Part shown: piece after piece, positions 9,291 through 18,734 of the stretch
How the letters are laid out: each line of letters starts with the position of its first letter
Position numbering within the stretch: position 1 is the first letter of the stretch
Origin: an uncultured Oscillospiraceae bacterium
GTDB lineage: Bacteria > Bacillota > Clostridia > Oscillospirales > Oscillospiraceae
DNA length: 64,000 bases
Reading direction: 5' to 3'
NCBI GenBank assembly: GCA_934591815.1
Contig: CAKTPV010000011.1
Span: 13,479-77,478, forward strand
Position numbers and translations under genes: made by a program
The notes under the pieces: model-generated
Told to the model about the DNA's origin: nothing
The model's input: the letters and a program-made list of their open reading frames with translations, nothing else
The model's database searches: none

Positions 9291-9329
9291 AAAAACCACC
9301 CGTGCGCTTGAAGCGCACGGGTGGTTTTT
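9291..9329. terminator. Bidirectional terminator between the XRE gene and polC
   Basis: Stem ACCACCCGTGCGCTT / AAGCGCACGGGTGGT flanked by AAAAA and TTTTT. It serves the XRE gene on the plus strand and the polC operon on the minus strand. Confidence 0.95.
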
Positions 9330-9334
9330 CATGC

Positions 9335-12300
9335 TCAGAACAGGCTCACCTGACTGGTATCCGCCATACCGGCGAAGGCGCCCAGCGCCTTGAGCTGCTC
9401 GATGTGGGTCTTACTCAGCTTGCTGCAGGTGTTGGCGAACTCCTCCACGGAGATGAAGGTCTTCCCCTTTCGCTTCTCCACCGTGTCCAGCGCCGCCGTC
9501 TCGCCCAGTCCGCGGACGGTGACAAAGGGCGGCAGCAGGCCGTTTTCGGTGATCTTAAAGCGGGTGGCGTCAGACTTGTAGATGTCGATGGTGTCGAAGT
9601 GGAAGCCCCGCAGGTAGAACTCATAGCACACCTCCAGCGTGACCATCAGGTTCTGCTCCACATCGGTGGCGTCCTTATTGTTCTCGATCTCCTTGATCTT
9701 CTGCTTCACCGCGTCCAGTCCGGCGCAGCAATACTCTGCGTCAAAGGCCTTGGCACGGATGGAGAAGAACGTGGCGTAGAACGCCAGCGGCTCGTGGACC
9801 TTGAACCACGCGATGCGGAACGCCATCATCACATACGCCACGGCGTGGGCCTTGGGGAACAGATAGCCGATCTTGGCCAGCGACCCGATGTACCAATCCG
9901 GTACCTCGTGATCCCGCATGGCCTCCTCCCAGCCCTCCTGAAATCCACCCTTTTTGACCTTGCCCTTACGGACAGCCTCCATGATCTTGAAGGACATCTT
10001 GGGGTCAAGGCCCATGGAGATGAGGTACAGCATAATATCGTCGCGGCAGCCCACCGTCTCCAGAACGGAGGCGGTACCGCTGACGATCAGCTCCCGGGCG
10101 TTGCCCAGCCACACATCCGTGCCGTGGGAGAAGCCGGACAGTCGCACCAACGTATTGAAATCCTTGGGCATGGTGTCCATCAGCATACCGCGGGTAAAGC
10201 GGGTGTTGAACTCCGGGATGGCCACGGCGCCGGTGGGGCCTAAGATCTCGTCGTTTTCAAAGCCCAGCACCTTGGAGGATGTGAAGATGCTCATGGTGTC
10301 CGGGTCGTCCAGCGGGATGGCCCGGGCGTTGACGCCGGTGAGATCCTCCAGCATTTTGATCATGGTGGGGTCATCGTGCCCCAGCATATCCAGCTTCAGC
10401 AGGTTATCCTCCATGCAGTGGTATTCAAAATGGGTGGTGATGGTGTCGCTGCCCGCGTCGTCGGCGGGGTGCTGCACGGCAGTGAAATCCTCCACGTCCA
10501 TGTCGTCCGGCACTACCACCAGACCGCCGGGGTGCTGTCCCGTGGTGCGGCGCACGCCCACGCAGCCCTGGGTCAGCCGATCCATCTCGGCGTTGGACGC
10601 TGTCTGCCCCCGCTCCTCCAGATACTTCTTCACCATGCCGAAGGCGGTCTTTTCCGCCAGCGTACCGATGGTTCCGGCGCGGAACACCTGCGTCTTGCCG
10701 AACATCTCGATGGCGTGCTGGTGGGCGCGGGCCTGATACTCACCGGAGAAGTTCAGGTCGATATCCGGCACCTTGCCGCCGCCGTAGCCGAGGAACGTCT
10801 CAAAGGGGATGTCAAAGCCGTCCTTGACGTACTTCTCCCCGCAGACGGGACACACCTTGTCCGGCATATCCGCGCCGCAGCCGTAGCTGCCGTCGGTGAT
10901 GAATTCCGTGTTCTTGCACTTGGGGCAGCGGTAGTGGGGCGGCAGGGAGTTCACCTCCGTGATGCCCGACATATACGCCACCAGACTGGAGCCGACGGAG
11001 CCTCGCGAGCCAACCAGATAGCCGTTTTCCAGACTGCGCTGCACCAGCTTCTGGGCGGACATATACACCACATCGTACTTACCCAGAATGCTTTTCAGCT
11101 CCACATCCAGCCGGTCGATGATGAGCTGGGGCGGCTGGTCGCCGTACAGGGCGTGGCACTTGTCCCACACCATGTCGTGCAGCTCCTGCTCGGAGTTTTC
11201 CAGCCGGGGCGGGAACAGCTGTCCCGGCGGCAGCAGCTCGATCTCCTCGATGCGGTCGGCGATGCGCCGCGGATCGTCAATGACCACCTTGTGCGCCGTC
11301 TCCTCCCCCAGATAGGCGAACTCCGCCAGCATCTCGTCGGTGGTCTTGAAGTAGATGGGCAGCGGCGCATCGGCATCGGGAAACTTCTGGCTTGCCAGCA
11401 GAATGTGGCGGTAGATCTCGTCCTCCGGCTCCTGAAAGTGTACGTCGCCGGTGGCACAGACGGGCTTTCCCAGCTCCTCGCCCAGCCGGACGATGACGCG
11501 GTTGAACTCCCGCAGCTCCTCCTCCGACTGGACGTCGCCGTTGCGCAGCATGAACATATTGTTGCAGATGGGCTGGATCTCCAGATAGTCGTAGAACGAG
11601 GCGATGCGCTTCAGCTCCGCCCAGTCCTTGTGGTCTGCCACAGCCCGGAACAGCTCGCCCGCCTCACACGCCGAGCCGATGATAAGCCCCTCCCGGTGGC
11701 GCACCAGCTCCGTCTTGGGGATGATGGGCTTGCGGTAGAAATACTTGAGGTTACTGGCAGAGATCAGCTGGTACAGGTTTTTCAACCCCAGCTTGTTCTT
11801 CGCCAGAATGATGATATGCTTGGGGCGGCGCTTGGTCTTGTTGCCGCCGGGCCGCAGCTTCAGCATCTCCCCGTTGATCTCCTGCAAGCGGGAGATGCCC
11901 AGCTCCTTTTGCATTTTTTCAAAAAACGGGATGAGCATATATCCCACCATGGCCGCGTCGTCGGAGGCGCGGTGGTGGTTGAAGGCTGGCAGATCCAGAT
12001 GCTCCGCCACGATATCCAGCTTGTACTTGTTCAGCTCCGGCAGCAGGTTCTGTGCCAGGATCAGGGAGTCCACATAGGTGGGGTCGAAATCCAGCCCCAC
12101 CCTGCGGCAGCCCGCCCGGATAAAGCTGATGTCAAACTCCGCGTTGTGTGCCGCCAGCGGGCGGCCGTTCACAAATTGCAGGAACGCCGTCAGTGCCTCC
12201 TCCAGCTGGGGCGCGTCCGCCAGCATGGCGTCGGTGATACCGGTCAGGCCGATGATCTCCGGCGTCAGGCGGCGGTTGGGATTCACGAAGGTCTGGAACC

Positions 12301-13282
12301 GCTCGGTGATCTCGCCGTTTTTCAGCACCACCGCGCCGATCTCCGTGATGACCTCCCGCTCCACCTTCAGGCCGGTGGTCTCGATATCGAAGCACACGAT
12401 CTCGTCGGCAAACGATTGATCCTGCTGCCCATGGACAGCGATGCGGTCATCCAGATTGTTGACGAAATACCCCTCCACGCCGTAGAGGATCTTGATCTTC
12501 CCCTTCTTGCCTGCGTCCCGCGCCTTGGGAAACGCCTGCACCGTGCCGTGGTCGGTGATGGCGATAGCGGGGTGCCCCCACGCCGCCGCCTGTGCCACTA
12601 CCTTGCCCACATCGGTAAGGGCGTCCATGGTGCTCATCTGGGTATGGAGATGCAGCTCCACACGCTTCTCCGGTGCGGTGTCCTTCCGCCCGGTATGGGA
12701 GGCACGCATGATGCTCACCGGCTGGAGCTGCACGTCCTTGCCGTCAAAGGTCAGTGCCGGCTTGCCCTGCACCCGCAGCCACATACCGTCGCGGACAGCG
12801 TCGCCCAGCACCTTGGCCTCCTTCTCGTCCATGTATTTCCGCACGGCCACAGAGCCGTGCTCATCGGTCAGGTTGAAGTTCAGGCACCACTGGCCGGGCC
12901 GCCGCGTTTCATAGCACTCCATGCCGAAGACGCGGCCCTCCACCACCGCCATGCCCATCTTCAGATTCAGCTCCGACACCGGGATGACCCTGCCCTTGAT
13001 CTCCTTGCCGTACAGCAGGTCGCTGCCGCTCTTGCCGGCGGCCGCCGGCTGGGAGAAGTGAAGCTGCACACGCCGCAGGTCGTACTGCTCCGCCAGCATA
13101 TGCTCCAGTGACTTCACCGCCGCGTCCGGCATCGCCTCGCCGCTGGCAGCCTGCACCTCGATGGTACGGGCCTCCCGGTCCAGCACAGCGCCGGTCACAT
13201 AGGCGTCATGCAGCAGCAGGCGCAGCTGACGCGGCGCCTGAAAGCTCTCAAATAATGTAAAAAACGGTAACTTTTCCGCCAT
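9335..13282 (-). CDS. polC: DNA polymerase III PolC-type alpha subunit
   Basis: Replicative polymerase of low-GC Gram-positives with built-in proofreading. Domains in order: N-terminal segment and OB fold (to about 195); PHP domain beginning HLHTQMS at 211, split by the 3'-5' exonuclease with DIETTGL at 299-305 and HNAEFDISF further on; the PHP remainder; then the C-family polymerase with PDIDLNFSGEYQ and the zinc-finger-like CPKCKNTEF...CPVCGEKY region. At 1315 residues it is about 120 shorter than the Bacillus enzyme, mostly at the N-terminus. It is the last gene of the pyrH-to-polC run, nine bases after ispG. Confidence 0.97.
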   Translation of the reverse strand: MAEKLPFFTLFESFQAPRQLRLLLHDAYVTGAVLDREARTIEVQAASGEAMPDAAVKSLEHMLAEQYDLRRVQLHFSQPAAAGKSGSDLLYGKEIKGRVIPVSELNLKMGMAVVEGRVFGMECYETRRPGQWCLNFNLTDEHGSVAVRKYMDEKEAKVLGDAVRDGMWLRVQGKPALTFDGKDVQLQPVSIMRASHTGRKDTAPEKRVELHLHTQMSTMDALTDVGKVVAQAAAWGHPAIAITDHGTVQAFPKARDAGKKGKIKILYGVEGYFVNNLDDRIAVHGQQDQSFADEIVCFDIETTGLKVEREVITEIGAVVLKNGEITERFQTFVNPNRRLTPEIIGLTGITDAMLADAPQLEEALTAFLQFVNGRPLAAHNAEFDISFIRAGCRRVGLDFDPTYVDSLILAQNLLPELNKYKLDIVAEHLDLPAFNHHRASDDAAMVGYMLIPFFEKMQKELGISRLQEINGEMLKLRPGGNKTKRRPKHIIILAKNKLGLKNLYQLISASNLKYFYRKPIIPKTELVRHREGLIIGSACEAGELFRAVADHKDWAELKRIASFYDYLEIQPICNNMFMLRNGDVQSEEELREFNRVIVRLGEELGKPVCATGDVHFQEPEDEIYRHILLASQKFPDADAPLPIYFKTTDEMLAEFAYLGEETAHKVVIDDPRRIADRIEEIELLPPGQLFPPRLENSEQELHDMVWDKCHALYGDQPPQLIIDRLDVELKSILGKYDVVYMSAQKLVQRSLENGYLVGSRGSVGSSLVAYMSGITEVNSLPPHYRCPKCKNTEFITDGSYGCGADMPDKVCPVCGEKYVKDGFDIPFETFLGYGGGKVPDIDLNFSGEYQARAHQHAIEMFGKTQVFRAGTIGTLAEKTAFGMVKKYLEERGQTASNAEMDRLTQGCVGVRRTTGQHPGGLVVVPDDMDVEDFTAVQHPADDAGSDTITTHFEYHCMEDNLLKLDMLGHDDPTMIKMLEDLTGVNARAIPLDDPDTMSIFTSSKVLGFENDEILGPTGAVAIPEFNTRFTRGMLMDTMPKDFNTLVRLSGFSHGTDVWLGNARELIVSGTASVLETVGCRDDIMLYLISMGLDPKMSFKIMEAVRKGKVKKGGFQEGWEEAMRDHEVPDWYIGSLAKIGYLFPKAHAVAYVMMAFRIAWFKVHEPLAFYATFFSIRAKAFDAEYCCAGLDAVKQKIKEIENNKDATDVEQNLMVTLEVCYEFYLRGFHFDTIDIYKSDATRFKITENGLLPPFVTVRGLGETAALDTVEKRKGKTFISVEEFANTCSKLSKTHIEQLKALGAFAGMADTSQVSLF

Positions 13283-13291
13283 TCTCTCACC

Positions 13292-14329
13292 TTATAGCTT
13301 GTCGATTTCCTCAAACAGCGCGTCCACCAGCTGCTCCTGCGGCACCTTCCGCAGGATCTTTCCCTTGGCGAACAGCAGCCCCTCGCCTATTCCCCCGGCG
13401 ATGCCCACGTCCGCGCCGGACGCCTCGCCCGGCCCGTTGACCACGCACCCCATCACCGCCACGGTGATGGGCTTATCACAGCCATGCAGCCGCCGCTCCA
13501 CCTCCCGCGCAATGGGGATCATATCGTACTTCGTCCGGCCGCAGGTGGGGCAGGATATCAGATCCGGCCCGCTGCGGCGGATGCCCGCCACCTGCAAAAT
13601 GCGCTTGGCGGCGATGACCTCCTCCACCGGGTCCGCCGTCAGGCTCACCCGCAGGGTATCTCCCACGCCCATGCACAGAAGGCCGCCAATGCCGATAGCG
13701 GATTTCAGCACGCCCATCTCCGGCGTACCCGCCTCCGTCACGCCCAGATGCAGCGGATAGTCCGTCTGCTCCTGGAGCATCTGATAGGCCGTCATATTCA
13801 CCGGCACGCGGGAGCATTTCACGGAGATGCAGATATCGTCGAAGCCGCAGTCGTTCAGCAGCCGGACATGACCCATGGCGCTGTCCACCAGTGCCTGCGC
13901 CGTGACGCCGCCGTACTTGGCCAGCAGGTCTTTTTCCAGTGACCCGCCGTTGACGCCGATGCGGATGGGGATACCCCGCTCCCGGCAGGCGTCCGCCACG
14001 GCCCGCACCCGCTCCCTGCTGCCGATGTTGCCGGGGTTGATGCGGATCTTGTCGATGCCGCCCTCGGCGCACAGCAGCGCCAGCTTATAGTCGAAATGGA
14101 TATCCGCCACCAGCGGGATGTGGATGCGCGCCTTGATGGCCGGGATGGCCCGCGCTGCCTCCTCCGTGGGGACCGCCACGCGGATGATCTCGCACCCCGC
14201 CTGCTCCAGCCGGAGTATCTGCTGCACCGTGGCCTCCACATTCTCCGTGGCGGTATTGCACATGGACTGGATGCTCACCGGTGCGCCGCCGCCTATGGCC
14301 ACGCCGCCTACCATGATCTGCTTGCTCAT
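13292..14329 (-). CDS. ispG: 4-hydroxy-3-methylbut-2-enyl diphosphate synthase
   Basis: Iron-sulfur enzyme of the MEP isoprenoid pathway that reductively opens methylerythritol cyclodiphosphate to HMBPP. 345 residues with a TIM-barrel first half and cluster cysteines in CPTCGRTKYD and CVVNGPGE near the C-terminus. It is in the same operon as dxr, the first committed enzyme of the same pathway, with the site-2 protease gene between them. Confidence 0.97.
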   Translation of the reverse strand: MSKQIMVGGVAIGGGAPVSIQSMCNTATENVEATVQQILRLEQAGCEIIRVAVPTEEAARAIPAIKARIHIPLVADIHFDYKLALLCAEGGIDKIRINPGNIGSRERVRAVADACRERGIPIRIGVNGGSLEKDLLAKYGGVTAQALVDSAMGHVRLLNDCGFDDICISVKCSRVPVNMTAYQMLQEQTDYPLHLGVTEAGTPEMGVLKSAIGIGGLLCMGVGDTLRVSLTADPVEEVIAAKRILQVAGIRRSGPDLISCPTCGRTKYDMIPIAREVERRLHGCDKPITVAVMGCVVNGPGEASGADVGIAGGIGEGLLFAKGKILRKVPQEQLVDALFEEIDKL

Positions 14330-14339
14330 CGTATCCCCC

Positions 14340-15401
14340 TCAGTGTATCAGCTTCCACACGTCGCTGAACGTGATGACCGCCATCAGTGCCAACAGCAGC
14401 ACCAGTCCCGCAAAGTGGATGTAGTTCTCGTATTTCGCCGGGATCTGCTTTTTGAACAGCGCCAGACCGATGGCGTTGATGACCAGAAAGAAGATCTTGC
14501 CGCCGTCCAGCGCCGGCAGGGGCAGCAGGTTCATCACCGCCAGGTTCACGGCGATGAGCGCCGCCAGATAGGCGATATTCTCCACCGCAGCACGGGTGCT
14601 GCCGGACTGCTCGCCCACCTCGGTCATGGTGGACACGATGCCCACCGGGCCGCTGAGATCCCGCAGGCCCGCCTCGCCGGTGACCAGCATCTTCAGGCTC
14701 AGACGCACCAGACGCACGAAGTCCACCGCGTTGTTCCATGTGTAGGACAGCTTTCGCCCCAGCGTGGCCTCCGCCGTCCCGAAGTACAGGCCGTAGCCCG
14801 TGTAGGGCTTGCCGTTCTGGTCGGTGTATGTCCGCGGCTCCATGGGAAGCTGGCGAAGGGTGACCTTCTCGCCGGAGCGCTCCACCACCAGATCAAAGAC
14901 ACCGGTCTTGTTCAGACCCAGCAGCAGACTGATGTCGCTGTATACATACACCCGCTCCCCGTCGATGCGCAGGATACGGTCGCCGGTCTGCAAGCCCTCG
15001 GCGCTCTCCAGCGGGCAGCCGTCGGCAAAGCCGACGACCACCGGCTCATAGAAGGCCTGCGCCCCGGCGTACAGTGCCAGAATGATGAGCAGCCCCGCCA
15101 GAAAATTCATGGCGGCGCCTGCCGCAAAGATGAGGAGCTTCGCCCAGAAGCCCTGATTGTTCAGAGCCGCCGGGTCGTCGGAGTCCTCCTCCTCGCCCTC
15201 CATGGCGCAGAAGCCGCCCACCGGAAACAGACGCAGGGAGTACTGGGTCTCCCCCTTCTGCTTCTTCCACAGGGCAGGCCCCATGCCGATAGAAAACTCG
15301 TTGACCCGCACGCCGCAGGCCTTGGCCGCCATGAAATGGCCCAGCTCGTGGACGGCGATCAGCACGCCGAACACCAGTATGGCCGCTAAGATATATACCA
15401 T
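14340..15401 (-). CDS. rseP: RseP-type site-2 membrane metalloprotease
   Basis: M50 protease that cuts transmembrane anti-sigma factors or signal-peptide remnants within the membrane. About 353 residues: the first helix carries the zinc motif HELGH, a PDZ domain follows in the middle (DRILRIDGERVYVYSD), and the C-terminal helix carries NLLPLPALDGG with the third zinc ligand. Start ATG 15401 (MVYILAAIL) follows AAGGAGT; a longer reading adds an Arg-rich leader and is rejected. It sits between dxr and ispG, as in many Firmicutes. Confidence 0.93.
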   Translation of the reverse strand: MVYILAAILVFGVLIAVHELGHFMAAKACGVRVNEFSIGMGPALWKKQKGETQYSLRLFPVGGFCAMEGEEEDSDDPAALNNQGFWAKLLIFAAGAAMNFLAGLLIILALYAGAQAFYEPVVVGFADGCPLESAEGLQTGDRILRIDGERVYVYSDISLLLGLNKTGVFDLVVERSGEKVTLRQLPMEPRTYTDQNGKPYTGYGLYFGTAEATLGRKLSYTWNNAVDFVRLVRLSLKMLVTGEAGLRDLSGPVGIVSTMTEVGEQSGSTRAAVENIAYLAALIAVNLAVMNLLPLPALDGGKIFFLVINAIGLALFKKQIPAKYENYIHFAGLVLLLALMAVITFSDVWKLIH

Positions 15402-15414
15402 TGCCGCAACTCCT

Positions 15415-16569
15415 TTATTGTGCGCCCGCACATCCCAGAACGGCCTGACGCGCCATTCTGTCTGCCTCCAGTATATCCGCAAGGCTCGGCCGATATATCA
15501 CCGGCACCTTGGAAAGGGCCTGCTCCACCAGCCGCGGGATATCATTAAACCCGATCTCCCCCTGCAAAAACCGCTGCACCGCCGCCTCATTGGCGCCGTT
15601 CATGATGGCGCAGGCCGTGCCGCCCGCCGCCGCGCACTGCCGGGCAATACGCAGGCAGGGAAATGCCTCCATATCCGGGGCGCTGAACGTCAGGGCACCG
15701 CAGGTCAGCAGATCCAGCGGCTGATCCGGCGTCTCCGCCCGGTAGGGGTAGGTCAGGGCGTACCGGATGGGCAGCTTCATATCCGGCGTACCAAGCTGAG
15801 CCAACACAGCGCCGTCCCGGAACTCCACCAGCGAGTGGATGATGCTCTGGCGGTGGATCACCGCCTCCACCTGCTCCACCGGCAGGTCGTACAGCCGCAT
15901 GGCCTCAATGATTTCCAGCCCCTTGTTCATCAGGGTGGCCGAGTCGATGGTGATCTTGGCGCCCATGGTCCAGTTGGGATGCCTCAGGGCGTCTGCCGCC
16001 GTCATGTGCTCCAGCTCCTCGAAGGAGCGGCCGAAGAACGGCCCTCCCGAGCAGGTCAACAGCAGCCGGCGAATCTCGCGGCGGTCCCGGCAGCCTTGCA
16101 GGCACTGGAAAATGGCGCTGTGCTCCGAGTCCACGGGTACGATCTCCGCTCCCGCCTCCTGTGCCGCCGCCATCACCAGTTCACCGGCGCACACCAGCGT
16201 CTCCTTATTGGCCAGCGCGATGCGCTTTTTCTCCCGGATGGCCGCCAGCGTGGGCGCCAGTCCTACGCTGCCCATCACCGCCGTCACCACCGTGTCCGCC
16301 TCGGGCAGCGTGGCGGCGGCGATCAGACCCTCCGGCCCCTCCATCACCTCGATGCCCGTGCCCTGCAGACGGCTGCGCAGCTCCTTGGCGGCGGCAGGGT
16401 CATACAGCACGGCAAGGCGCGGCTTATACTGCCGCGCCTGCTGCTCCAGCAGGTCTACCTGCCGGTTGGCGGTCAGCGCCGCCACGGAAAGTCCCAGCTC
16501 CTGCGCCACAGCCAGCGTCTGCCGACCGATGGAGCCTGTGGCGCCCAGCAGGGATATCGTCTTTGTCAT
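15415..16569 (-). CDS. dxr: 1-deoxy-D-xylulose-5-phosphate reductoisomerase
   Basis: NADPH enzyme that makes 2-C-methyl-erythritol 4-phosphate. 384 residues with the nucleotide-binding motif GATGSIGRQTL at the N-terminus, the acidic metal-binding segment PVDSEHSAIFQC and the GGPFFGRS loop. Start ATG 16569 (MTKTISLL) has GAGGAA upstream; a TTG 15 bases earlier is also open but sits against the cdsA stop. Confidence 0.96.
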   Translation of the reverse strand: MTKTISLLGATGSIGRQTLAVAQELGLSVAALTANRQVDLLEQQARQYKPRLAVLYDPAAAKELRSRLQGTGIEVMEGPEGLIAAATLPEADTVVTAVMGSVGLAPTLAAIREKKRIALANKETLVCAGELVMAAAQEAGAEIVPVDSEHSAIFQCLQGCRDRREIRRLLLTCSGGPFFGRSFEELEHMTAADALRHPNWTMGAKITIDSATLMNKGLEIIEAMRLYDLPVEQVEAVIHRQSIIHSLVEFRDGAVLAQLGTPDMKLPIRYALTYPYRAETPDQPLDLLTCGALTFSAPDMEAFPCLRIARQCAAAGGTACAIMNGANEAAVQRFLQGEIGFNDIPRLVEQALSKVPVIYRPSLADILEADRMARQAVLGCAGAQ

Positions 16570-16580
16570 AGATGTATTCC

Positions 16581-17423
16581 TCAATACAGCTTCACCGCGT
16601 CCACGATCATCCAGAGCACCGGCGCGGCAAAGATCACGCTGTCAAACCGGTCCAGCACACCGCCGTGTCCCGGCAGCAGCCGCCCGTAGTCCTTGATACC
16701 GTACTGCCGCTTGATGCAGGAAAAGCTGAGGTCTCCCAGCTGTCCCAGCACCGAGCCTACAAGCCCCAGCAGCACGCACCAGCCGATGTGGAGCTGCACC
16801 TCCGTGCACAGGAAGAAAAAGATACGGAACAGGATCATACCCGCCATACCCCCCACAAGGCCGCTGACCGCGCCCTCCCGGGTCTTCTTGGGGCTGACCA
16901 GCGGCGCCAGCTTGGTTTTCCCGAACAGCATACCGCCGAACAGCGCCATGGTGTCACTCATGAACGCCGCCACCAGCGGGATCAGCACCAGTCCCGCGCC
17001 ATGCTCCAGCACCCGCAGCCGCAGCAGACAGCTGAGCGCCATGGGGATCGCCACGCCCGCCATCAGGATGGCGCACAGCACCGTGAAGTCCATCTCCTCT
17101 TTCTTGCCGTACTCCAGCACCATGCATATAAATACCACGATGGCCTGCGCCGCCGTCAGCCACGGCATCAGCCCCTGCATGGGCGTACCTGCAAACGGCT
17201 CGCTGCGGAAGTAGACGTCCGCCACCACGAATACGGACAGCGCCGCCGCCAGTCCCCACCAGCGCCGGGTCTTCTCCGGCGGCAGCACCGCCGCCAGCAG
17301 CTCATGGCTGCCGATGATGCACAGCGCCATGATAAGGGCCATCGTTGCCCAATCCGGTGCAAAGCACAGTACGCCCAACAGGGCGGGAACGCCCACCACA
17401 GCCACTAAAATTCTCTGTTTCAT
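16581..17423 (-). CDS. cdsA: Phosphatidate cytidylyltransferase
   Basis: Makes CDP-diacylglycerol for phospholipid synthesis. About 280 residues, with seven or eight membrane helices and the C-terminal family signature near GDLSFSCIKRQYGIKDYG and LPGHGGVLDRFDS. ATG 17423 (MKQRILVAVVG) is chosen because AGAAGGAGA precedes it at good spacing; an ATG six codons upstream overlaps the uppS stop and is an alternative. Confidence 0.94.
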   Translation of the reverse strand: MKQRILVAVVGVPALLGVLCFAPDWATMALIMALCIIGSHELLAAVLPPEKTRRWWGLAAALSVFVVADVYFRSEPFAGTPMQGLMPWLTAAQAIVVFICMVLEYGKKEEMDFTVLCAILMAGVAIPMALSCLLRLRVLEHGAGLVLIPLVAAFMSDTMALFGGMLFGKTKLAPLVSPKKTREGAVSGLVGGMAGMILFRIFFFLCTEVQLHIGWCVLLGLVGSVLGQLGDLSFSCIKRQYGIKDYGRLLPGHGGVLDRFDSVIFAAPVLWMIVDAVKLY

Positions 17424-17437
17424 GCTGTCTCCTTCTG

Positions 17438-18172
17438 TCATGCCTTCACGCCGCCGAACCGGCGATCCCGCCCCTGATAATCCACGATGGCTTTATCCAG
17501 CTCCGCCCGTGTAAAGTCCGGCCACAGGGTGTCGCAGAAATAGAATTCGCTGTACGCACACTGCCACAGCAGGAAGTTGCTGAGCCGCAGCTCGCCGCTG
17601 GGGCGGATGATCAGCTCCGGGTCGGGGATGCCCGCAGAGTACAGGTACTTGCCGAAGTTCTCCTCTGTCCAGTCCTCCCCCGCCTCGGCGCACCGCTGCG
17701 CAGCCCGCAGGATCTCCGCCCGGCCGCCGTAGTTCAGGCAGATGTTGGCCTGAAATCCGTCGTAGTGGCCGCTGAGCTCGTTGGTCTGCGCCGCCAGCGC
17801 CTGCAGCTCCGGCGCAATGGCGGACAGGTCGCCGAAAAATTTCAATCGGATATGATCCTTCTCCATGGTATCCAGCGCCTCGTGCAGATAGCGCTCCAAA
17901 AGCCCCATGATGGTGGCAACCTCGTCGGCAGGACGCTTCCAGTTCTCCGTGGAAAAGGCGTATACCGTCAGATACTCCACCCCCAGTTCCTTGCAGTAAG
18001 TGGCGATATCCCGGAATACCTCAGCCCCCGCCTTATGGCCGGCAGTGCGCGGCAGCGAACGCTGCTTTGCCCAACGACCGTTGCCGTCCATAATAATAGC
18101 GATATGGCGGGGAAGGCGGTTTTTGTCCACCTCCCCCGCCGTATGGGGCGTGCTTTTACGGAACAGTGCCAT
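17438..18172 (-). CDS. uppS: Isoprenyl (undecaprenyl) diphosphate synthase
   Basis: Cis-prenyltransferase that builds the C55 carrier lipid for peptidoglycan. 244 residues with the substrate-binding motif IIMDGNGRWAKQR (about 27-39), the FSTENWKRP segment and the C-terminal RPSGELRLSNFLLWQ motif. It starts by overlapping the frr stop (TGATG). With dxr, ispG and cdsA it links isoprenoid and envelope synthesis in one transcript. Confidence 0.97.
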   Translation of the reverse strand: MALFRKSTPHTAGEVDKNRLPRHIAIIMDGNGRWAKQRSLPRTAGHKAGAEVFRDIATYCKELGVEYLTVYAFSTENWKRPADEVATIMGLLERYLHEALDTMEKDHIRLKFFGDLSAIAPELQALAAQTNELSGHYDGFQANICLNYGGRAEILRAAQRCAEAGEDWTEENFGKYLYSAGIPDPELIIRPSGELRLSNFLLWQCAYSEFYFCDTLWPDFTRAELDKAIVDYQGRDRRFGGVKA

Positions 18173-18729
18173 CAGACGGACATCAGTTCCTTTTCCTTGT
18201 TCTCCAGCAGCTTATCCAGCTCCTTGCAGCTGTCGTCGGTCAGCTTTTGCAGGTCCTTCTCCACGATCTTCATCTCGTCCTCGGTGATCTCGGAGGCCTT
18301 CTGCTGCTTCTTGAAATTCTCCAGCGCGTCGCGGCGGATGTTGCGTACCGCCACCTTGCCCGCCTCGGTGTACTTGTGGATCTGCTTGACCAGCTCCTTA
18401 CGGCGCTCCTCCGTCAGCTGCGGAAAGGCCAGACGGATGCACTTGCCGTCGTTCTGGGGATTGATGCCCAGATCGGACTCCTGGATAGCCTTCTCGATGC
18501 CCTTCAGCGCAGAGGCATCCCACGGCGTAATGACCAGCGTGCGGGGATCGGGGGAACCGATAGAGCCGATCTGCTGGATGGGGGTGGGGGTGCCGTAATA
18601 GTCCACGCTGATGCGGTTCAGCACGGAAGCGTTGGCACGACCGGCACGCACGGTGTCGAAGTCGTTGACAACGGATTCGATGCTCTTCTTCATTTTTTCC
18701 TCGTAGATCTTGTACTCGTCCTTTAACAT
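18172..18729 (-). CDS. frr: Ribosome recycling factor
   Basis: Splits post-termination ribosomes together with EF-G. 185 residues, the expected length, starting MLKDEYKIYEEKMKKS and containing VRAGRANASVLNRI and the PQLTEERRKELVKQ helix. A much longer open frame runs upstream through pyrH, but this ATG has AGGAGG before it and matches the family N-terminus. It lies five bases after pyrH. Confidence 0.97.
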   Translation of the reverse strand: MLKDEYKIYEEKMKKSIESVVNDFDTVRAGRANASVLNRISVDYYGTPTPIQQIGSIGSPDPRTLVITPWDASALKGIEKAIQESDLGINPQNDGKCIRLAFPQLTEERRKELVKQIHKYTEAGKVAVRNIRRDALENFKKQQKASEITEDEMKIVEKDLQKLTDDSCKELDKLLENKEKELMSV

Positions 18730-18734
18730 AGCGG

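Noticed and set aside
10376..13111. A 911-codon plus-strand open frame opposite polC.
   Set aside because: It is an antisense shadow of a GC-rich gene: composition is Gln/His/Leu/Val-rich with no start signal, and polC on the other strand is unmistakable. Similar long shadows opposite der, the EamA gene, lon and the Na/Pi gene are rejected for the same reason.
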